A stretch of 64,000 nt of DNA, from positions 6,099,618 through 6,163,617 of the forward strand of contig NC_134951.1 of assembly GCF_965638725.1 (NCBI RefSeq), read 5' to 3'. A program made the position numbers and the translations under genes. The stretch comes from Aptenodytes patagonicus. Lineage: Eukaryota > Chordata > Aves > Sphenisciformes > Spheniscidae. The notes below the pieces were generated by a model, which saw only the letters and a list, made by a program, of their open reading frames with translations, searched no databases and had not been told where the DNA came from. Each line of letters begins with the position of its first letter. Positions within the stretch are counted from its first letter, which is position 1. This document shows, piece by piece, positions 55,901 through 64,000 of the stretch.

Positions 55901-57310
55901 CTATGATTATGAAGCAGCTGCAGAATACATAACAAAGTTGAAAAACAGCTGAAAAACCATTTATCTATTTTGTTTTCAACTGAGACACTCCTCCTAACTG
56001 CAGAAAAGTAACCAAGCTGACTATAATCCATAAGCCACATCTGATCAGCATATAGTTTAGGTTTTGGAGGGAATTTTTAAGAAATCTTATGAAACAAAAA
56101 AAATAATGCTACTTATATGTTATAGTCAGGCAAAATATCTTTTTATGTAGTCAAACAAAATATTGTTTTTGCAGCCCAGAACAGAAGTCCTAACTCTGAG
56201 GTTTCTTGTTCTTCATGCACCCATTTAGTCTCTCTTGCTGAGGACTTTAGTGGTTAGTGGACTAAGTTTGCAGATAGAAGCTTCTCAGGAAATTACAGAG
56301 GTACATTTGGATGGGAGTCATCCAAGTTAGGCTAGATCCCCTTTACACCCTACAACAGGTATCTCCGGGTGAAAGACTCATCTTCTTTTAATGTAGACAT
56401 CTAAAGGTCAGATGGATCGCACACGAAAGGTGCTTACTTCTCTTTTATCCATAAGAAGGGCCTTAGGTCTGTCACTGTTTAATTTGTTGGTGTAGCCTGG
56501 CAGAGACAGAGAGATGGACGGATAATTTCCAAATGGCAACTGGGATCTAGCCACACAGTTTTGGAGAAAATAGAAATGACCAGATCACACCAAAAGGCCT
56601 CCAATCAGCAAAAAAGCCCTGCCACATGCAAAAACCATGTCAAGAACCAGATAAACAATCAAACCATATCCAGTCAAAAGCAAGCAGAACATTCTCCGTT
56701 TTGAGTGAGGAGCCTTAGCCATCAAGTTCTGTTTATCATGTTTTCAGGTTGGTCTTCAATCCTTGTGCCTGTGAAGAAACTTTTCCATAAATAAATCATG
56801 TGTAGTTCATTTTATCTGGTGTGGAAGTTTTATTTTAAGTTATTTTAAGTCCATTAGGGATACATCAAAACTAAATAAAGGAACTTTTTACTGTTATTCA
56901 TGTTCAGCCAACTGAATTGAGCTTGCAGCCAATATTATCAATGAAGCCTAGAGAGAGATTAGCTGACCAAATGTAGCAGGTAGGCTGCATTGCCTAAATA
57001 AAAGTGTTGAGCCATTTGAGATGCCCTCATTTATCTTGCCTGGTCTACAGATGCTCTTCCAGAAGAGTTCATTTTCCCATCGCATCTGTCATATCTGCCA
57101 GCCCACACAGATGTCTCACATGCCCCACGGCACCTCAAATGGCTCTAGACACCCATGTTTAGGCAACTGAACCATGTTTGTAGTGGCTGATCAGCTTAAT
57201 TACTCCCTAGGGTCTACCGGCTATAATGGGAGCTTAGACATCTGCTGCACCTGCAGACACCTGTGGTGCAGTCTCTTAATCTGTAGCTCAATCTCATTTT
57301 AAGGACTTGA
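52940..57310. repeat. Region rich in related ancient repeat fragments
   Basis: Fragments sharing GACATCTAAA-(TA)-GGTCAGATG occur at about 53008-53030 and 56394-56415, with a related reverse-oriented form at about 53605-53640. They look like copies of one old dispersed family that I cannot name. Confidence 0.3.
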
Positions 57311-59683
57311 GTCAGTTCACAGATGGACTTCTAGCACTGTTTTAAATGCTCTGTGATATGGGAGACATCCTCACAGGGCTGGCCAATATGACACAATTAG
57401 GATACCTGCTCCTTCTAGACCAGCAGCAGAAGAACTAATAGGGTAGCCTAGGGCTTCTCAATCAGCCCAAGGCACCTACCTGTGTGCAGGTAACTGGACT
57501 GAGCCTCGTGTCTTAATCGTAACCTGAACTCCACCATCAAAGCTGCTTGCTTCTTGCCTGTACAACACGTATTTTAGTCTTACATGCTCTACTCAAGAAA
57601 ACTTCACACAGATAGTAAATCATTAAATCCCTTCCATTAAGCAAATATACTTCCCTTCAGCTGTGGGTTACCCAGCAACTGACAATTTGGCAGCAATACA
57701 CTTATTTTTATGATTAACCTTGTCAATCCACAGGCTCTTGCTTTCCCAAACAGCTGACCTTTTCCTACAATATTATTTTTGACAAGTGATGGCTCATTAC
57801 TCTCTGTTAAACTGTCAGTATTTTAAGGTTTGGTTTTCAAGTTATTATCAAAGGCGGAGGCACCAATATCCTATATTAAGATTTCCTCACGCTTTCCACA
57901 ATAAAGTCTTGCTATGCTGGAACTTTCAAGCTGAAATTTCCTTTGCCACATTTGTTTCACATTGACATTTTTTCAGAAAGGTTCAATTAAAAAAAATCAG
58001 TCATTTCCAAGACCAATGTTAAGAAATATTTTGTGTATGTAAAACAATAAAAAAAATATAATCAGTTGTACACTATTGCTGAAAAGCTCTAGCATTTCTG
58101 TGCTTTGAAGCAGGAACTTGAAATCGAGCCATAAATGTAACCCTGGGGACAATGTTGTGTCTTTGGCTGTTTTCATTATGTTCTTCCAAACGCGACACAG
58201 CTCTGAGCACCTGGAAAAATCAGTTTATACATACTCAGGAGAGACTTAGTTTGACAGCTACATTGTCCAGTGTGCTGGCACTGAGCTCCTCCCAGCACAG
58301 CTCCTATTCCCACCTTCCTTTGGACCATTAGGCACACCCACCCTGGGGTCACTGGGGCTGAGCAAGGCCTTCCCTGTAAAGATTTCTCCAAGAAGCTGCA
58401 GGTCACTAAAGTGCTGACTGACTCACGGAGAGCAGAAGGAATTGCTGGAGCCCCTACCATGCAAAGAAAGGTGTGAACCAAGTCAAATGCAGATTTCTGA
58501 AAAATTAGGGTAAGACTGGTAGTGAAAAGGTTTAGGAGAGAAAGAACAGGGAAGGAGAGCAGACAGAAAGATGAGAATCTGGGGAATGCAGAAAGAAAAC
58601 TGGCAGGTAGGAAAAAGGGCCAGAAAAGTGTAAAAGAATAGAAATAAGAGCAGAGGGAAGAGCAGATTCTGCAATGTTTCTTGCAGAACATGGGCAAGAG
58701 CTGAAGGGAAGTGGATGGCTTATGCATTTTAGCACGTATTTAAGACACAGGACCTCCAGGACTCCCCTCCCTTCTAGGGAAACAGTTGCGACCAGGACTG
58801 CATGACAGAAATATCTGGTATCATCTCTTGTTCCTCTCTCAAACTGCAACAAACCCCACAACCCAGAATTTTTGGCTATTTGTTCAGAGCAAAACAGGAA
58901 ACAACATTTAGTTTTTAGTGTGTTACTAGTTCTTCCTGCATACCTTCAAGAATAGCAACTTTGGTATCAGAGTAGTCTCTAATGGCTTTAGGATGGCTTT
59001 ATAAAAAGCAATCCTTTGATTCAGAAGTTCTCAGGTTGGTGTCCTTGCTGGCAGAGATTCTCTGTCTTTTACATCAGAAAGGCACAACAACTGCAGGGAG
59101 AGAGAAAGAGCAAATTCAGTAGAATGGACCATGCTCAATTTACCACAGGAAGGGTAAATTGAACGCCAGGTTTTCCTGAGTTCTACCTTGGATATATTTG
59201 TCTCCCAATTTAGGGAAATGCTGCGTATGGCAGTAAATCAAACTCTGTTTCCAATTACCAAGAGCTGCAAATGCTTACTTAACAGCACTGCACTGTTCTC
59301 TTTACGTAATGTGAAGAACTGGAAATACTTTGCAAACAATAGTGATCTATGCAAACCTGCAGAAAAAACAGGAGTGGAAATCAAACTTCCTGGCTCCTAT
59401 GCCCTAAGCATAAGACTGAATTTCTTCCCCAGTCTTACAGTTTCAACAAGTTCAAGGTGAACTTAATGACAAGGAAATCAACTTGGGGCAGAAGTATTGA
59501 AAAGAAGAGTGCACTGGGGACTTCCTGCGACTCTCTCAATCCCCAGCTGCATCTCTCCGTGGGCGTTTGGTGTTAGAAGGCTCCGTCCCTAAGTGTTGCT
59601 CAGTTCTTTGGCAATGACTAGCTCCTCACTGATGTGTTTTCTTCTCTTCCCTCTGCAACAGACTTTAGTGAAGCTGTTTGCAA
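57311..59683. other. Intergenic, unassigned
   Basis: An antisense open frame at 58176-58727 is rich in Ser, Phe and Leu and reflects a purine-rich plus strand; it is probably not coding. A worn SINE-like end lies at about 59370-59420. No gene is supported. Confidence 0.5.
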
Positions 59684-59757
59684 AGGAAGAAAAAAAAAAA
59701 GAAAGAAAAAAAAAAAGAAAGAAAGAAAAAAAGAAAGAAAGAAAGAAAGAAAAAAGA
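59684..59757 (+). repeat. (AAAG)n / A-rich purine microsatellite
   Basis: A continuous purine tract of GAAA and A runs about 74 bp. Open frames of Lys, Glu and Arg across it are artefacts of the repeat. Confidence 0.95.
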
Positions 59758-62700
59758 GTCAGTGGCAGTGTGAAAAAGAGAAAAACAACAACCCAGCAGG
59801 TTTTACAGTAAAAGAAGCCAGTTAGTTACTAAGTCTTGGTTTGTTATTGCAACATCCTGGCTCTTAAAAAGCTCTCAGTCATTGTAGCTCACAGTCCTAA
59901 TAGAGCTGATATTGTGCTCACCAACCCTTATAGAGATATTTTCCCTCTTTACATTAGCTGATAGATTAATGATTACATTCCCAACTCATCCAGCCTGTTT
60001 CTATGCTTTTCCAGCTGGATTTGTATTCAGCTACCACTTTTCCTGCTCTAATTGCCAGACCATAACTGCTCTTCCACTATTTTCCTAGGAACAATTCTCT
60101 GACTCTCCCTGGTCTAAAAGTGACATTATCTTTTACCACTGGGGTTTTGGGCTTTTTGCTCAACTAAGATATTTCCAGCTTGATTTTTTGTTACGTGCCA
60201 AACGCCCAAAGGTTTAGCTGAAATTACTAGGAGCAGTGGATGTCTGTGGCCAGATGACAATCTGAAAGTGTCTACAGATGACCATATTTGTCTTGAAGTT
60301 TTAAACAATATGTTGTAATGCCTAGGAAAGGACTTGTATTGCCGTCTGCCAGCATTTACAAATGACAGGTTCTGCCAGTATCTGTGTGAGTGATAATGAC
60401 ACACAGCCACTAATAGAAACGGAATCAGGAGCATGAAATATGAAGTGGCATGTGCAACCACTGCAATAACGGTATTTATACAGCAGCAGCACTTAGAGGC
60501 TGTAATCAGACTGTGCTCCACTAAGCAAGGTACTATGCAAACAGAAACACGGGTAGAGGGCCACGTTTACTCCACCTCATTTTAGTCTTGTAGCCAAAGC
60601 TTGCGTATTAGGAGTGTAATTTCCGTAGGTTCTTCCATAATCAAAACAGGCACACTCTAAAAGGTGACTCAGTCTAGCTGATCTCTAGTAGAGTACCTCA
60701 CCTCTGCTCTCACTATACAGCAATGGTTTTCAACCTTCCTTCAGCTTGCAGAAGCCTTAATGCTCCCTCTTGGAGGTACAGAGCCCTAGCTGGCAAACTG
60801 AAGCATACTGACGTAAGATCTTATGAAATTACTGTCACAGGCCCTTCCAATTTACAGCATTAGATGCATGAGGATAAAAAAAACTGCTCTAGAAGCAGCC
60901 TAGGGTGACTGCACTCTCAAGTTATGCATTTCAGGTCAATACCTTGTGTTAGCTGAGATAAATCTGGGCCGCCACTCTGGCCCCAGAGATGTCAAAAATC
61001 CACACTTCAAATAATTACATTTTATTGGGGATACTTCAATTTCTCATAGTGTCCAATATTTTCCATATTGTTTTTCAAAATCTATTATCTTCCATAAATA
61101 CAAGATACATATTTAACTGCTAATCAGCGCAGACAAAGTTTCAGTACAAATCAATGTCTGATTTTTATCTTGCAGACAGAAAGCTGTAGGTTGCTGGGTT
61201 GTTTTTTCTCAAAGTACATTTTTCAAAAATATAATCTCTCACATGCATTTTCCTGTTTCTGTCACTGCTGTCTAGGAAATCAAAGGAACATTCACTGGCC
61301 AAGACACACACATGCACGAATAATCATAACTGAGGCTCATAAATAAAAATGTTCGGCTATTAATAATTAGTGGCAACTCCTGCTCCGGTTAACAGTGGAT
61401 CTGAAGATGTCCTCTTTCTCTTAGATTTGTCACAGAGTTAGAAGGCAGAGATGCAGGAATCTCAGAGATTCCTTACAAGATACTTTCCACAACTCTTTTT
61501 TTTCATGATGGAGTGTGGGCACAAGCATTATTGCAGTCAGATTTCTATCACTCCACTGCAAGCTGAATTTGCAGAACATAGTTTTGTGCAACGGGCTTGT
61601 GAAGGCAGCTCTGCCCTTCCCCAGATAGGCCAGATTTATTCTTCAGCCATTGCACGATAACTTTATTTGCTGGATGACAGCATCAAGGAGGACTAGACTA
61701 AGACTTACAGTTTTGTCTTTAAGAAAAAGAGTGGAAATACTCACTTTCAAGGAAACAGGCTTATCATTTATAGCTTTGTAAAGTTTGGGCAGAGTTTTGC
61801 AGGTTTTTTTGTGGGGGAGATATTTTTCAAATAAGATTGTTTAAAAGTTTACGCTTTGAAAAGAAAGAATGGAAACAGATATTAATCTCCTTCCAGTGAG
61901 AATATATGAGCAACTAAAACATTCCCAATTAAGTTCTTCTTTTCCTCATTTTTTGCATTTCCTCGGATGCAGGCCCAGGTTACAAGAAACACCAGCTGTC
62001 TGAGTCGCGACATCCTTTTCAGCTGTTAACCCCTGCGCTTTTAAACTGTATATTTGGAAGTAGCTCAGGAAAAAAAGATTCAGCAAATGGCTGAGACATA
62101 AATCACTACAAGAAATCAGCATACACATCGCTAGGAATTGAGACGTGACTCACAGCCAAAATAGAAATCCTATTCACAATGTATTTCTTGCAGTTTAGTC
62201 TCTAAAACAGCTGGGGTTTGTGCATTTTGAAAGTCACCTATGAAATGGGAATAACAAATGTGTGGGATATTACCTTTCCATTAACTTTGATAATTACAAC
62301 TGAGATGATGTATTTTTCCTTCTTAATTTCTACTTGAAGTTCAGATCTTACCTGCCACCCCTTTCCACAACAGATGTTCTGGACCAGCTGAGCAGGGACA
62401 GGATTATTCATGATCTCTCGTGTATTTGCAGGTTCTTCCATTGCAGAGCCTTTCTCAGCACATCCGTGAGGCAAAGCCATGGCCGCAGAGCCCTCCTGTG
62501 GAGAACCAGCCGGTTCTGGCAGGAGGAGACTTTTTTGTTACTTTTTTTTTGCATAGGAGGAACAAGAAGAAGGACATCCTATGGATTGCTGCTCACCCCC
62601 GCATCTGCCTCACCCAGCTTGGAGTATCAACAAGTCGTCTTACCCCGAGAGCTGAAACACAGAAACCAATATTCCTCTCATCTTTGCCTAATTTAATACT

Positions 62701-63580
62701 CCCATTTAGGAGGTTTTTGACAATGCTCCTGCCAAGAGGTTTTGCCACTTCTATTTGAAAATGTAACTATGCCATCTACATTTCACAAACTGAACCAATG
62801 TTTCTACCTATAAAGGGAGGAGAAAGATGGGCATTTCAGTTATTCATTCTAGCCATCCTGGAGTTTCACGTTATCTTCTGTTAAAAGGGGGCTGCAACCC
62901 TGCATTTAGGAAAAGCCACCTTATTTTAAAAATAAAGGCTTCTAGAATAGAGGCTCCCAGCATACTTGCACATACAGGAAAATCACTCCGCCTAGTATGC
63001 ACCTGGCTAGCATTCACGGAAGGCAGAAAAGTACAGTAGACAAACTTAGAAGCAGGCATATATTTAGCTTTGGATGGTACTGCCTTTCTCTCTCCTCTTT
63101 TAGCTTTCCAGCTGTAATGTTTCTGTGCATGTGAAACAAATTTTTGCAAACGATGACTGGCTACATGCCAAAGTTAGCAGGGATTTGGTTGAATTTTAGT
63201 TGGACAGAGAAGGTTACACCTCGTCCTTGCCTTTATCTAATATCCATGTGTGTTTTGATCAGACCTAATCAAAAATTGCTGTATATTAAACATGTTAGAC
63301 CTTATCACAACCCAAAGCGGTACGAAAGTGACCTACATACACAATGCCTGCCTGTTGATAAAGAAAATAAATGAGTGCAGCTGCTTGTGTGTCAGGAAGC
63401 AAGGCACTGAAGTTAAAACCTGTAATAAGGTCCTTACATGCTTTTTAAGGGGGGAAGGAAGAATATAGGGAGTAGGGAAAATTCCTCTCATCGGAATGGC
63501 TAAACGTGCCACCCTCTTCTGGAGTCACCATTGATGAGTACAGAGCCTGTAAAATGAGAACTGGAAATCCTCTAGCAGTG
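59758..63580. other. Intergenic, AT-rich, unassigned
   Basis: No gene, RNA gene or clear mobile element recognised. Short open frames near 62334-62758 have no family features. Confidence 0.5.
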
Positions 63581-64000
63581 TAGGACCTGGGATCAAAACC
63601 TGGGGGTGGTGATAAAATACTGCCAGGGTGCCGCGCAGGCTGGCTGCTCCCTCAGGACCAGGGCACTGGGAGCAGAGGGGATCCCTGGGCTGGCAGGACG
63701 AGGACTTGCCAGCCAGTGTCTGTCCCTCTGCCCCCACCAAGGGAGCAGGGCAGGCCCGGGGGTGGCTGCCTGGATCAAGGAAGAGCCCAGATCCCCAGAC
63801 AAACGGTGATGGGGTGGGACTGAGGTCAGGTTGGGAACACAAGTCAGCAAGTCATGGTCAGGATCAGGCCCCGTGAGAGTAACCAGGGTCAGGCACAGCT
63901 CAGCAAGAGATGGTCAAGTCCGTGGTGCTGAGGCAGGGCTGATGTCAGGCCAGGCAGCCAGCCCACAGGTCGGGGTCGGGGTCCGTATTAGTGGGTCCAT
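63580..64000. repeat. GC-rich, partly repetitive segment at the right edge
   Basis: GC content rises sharply after 63.58 kb. From about 63830 a degenerate unit with TCAGCAAG...ATGGTCA recurs with a 56-bp period (63845 and 63901), and GGTCAGG-like words recur to the edge. It is probably the start of a minisatellite or of a GC-rich repeat continuing outside the window. Confidence 0.4.

Noticed and set aside
58176-58727. 183-codon minus-strand frame
   Set aside because: Low-complexity Ser/Phe/Leu composition from a purine-rich opposite strand; no motif.
59593-59825. Lys/Glu-rich open frames
   Set aside because: They are translations of the AAAG microsatellite.

Overview
The window is vertebrate nuclear DNA, almost certainly from a bird. 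Several copies of the avian CR1 LINE end in the diagnostic ATTCTATGATTCTATG-type 3' tail. Genes are split by GT-AG introns, and there are ancient MIR-like SINE relics and a CpG-island promoter. Three gene loci can be supported: the 5' part of CENPQ on the minus strand, the whole of MMUT on the plus strand, and a complete neuropsin-group opsin on the minus strand.

Layout. 1-2.03 kb holds the first coding exons of a lysine-rich protein read leftward, best explained as CENPQ, the usual divergent neighbour of MMUT. The rest of that gene lies left of the window. 2.6-3.7 kb is a CpG island acting as a bidirectional promoter, with an inverted pair of ZNF143/SBS-type elements and a pair of NRF-1 palindromes 60 bp apart. 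5.38-28.89 kb holds all 12 coding exons of mitochondrial methylmalonyl-CoA mutase. I assembled them exon by exon; every junction is GT-AG, the phase is preserved throughout, and the product is 748 aa with a perfectly spaced cobalamin-binding motif. The introns carry four sizeable CR1 copies plus a short CR1 tail lying 27 bp from an acceptor AG.

28.9-34.9 kb is intergenic with a MIR relic. 34.94-40.38 kb holds a four-exon opsin of 348 aa with the retinal-binding lysine, the Opn5-type Tyr at the counterion site, Glu at site 181, and an unusual Ile-Arg-Phe in place of the (E/D)RY motif. 40.4-64 kb is AT-rich and apparently intergenic: old SINE and CR1 relics, a possible solo LTR, a purine microsatellite and a GC-rich degenerate minisatellite at the right edge. 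A few splice-flanked open segments on the minus strand (46.0, 46.3, 47.4 and 51.6 kb) could be exons of an unrecognised gene, but none is proven.

Functionally, MMUT converts methylmalonyl-CoA to succinyl-CoA in mitochondria, CENPQ is a kinetochore (CENP-O/P/Q/U/R) subunit, and the opsin is a candidate non-visual photopigment. CENPQ and MMUT probably share the promoter; no functional link to the opsin is implied. Exon boundaries were read by eye from splice signals, phase and family knowledge; no alignment or database search was run.
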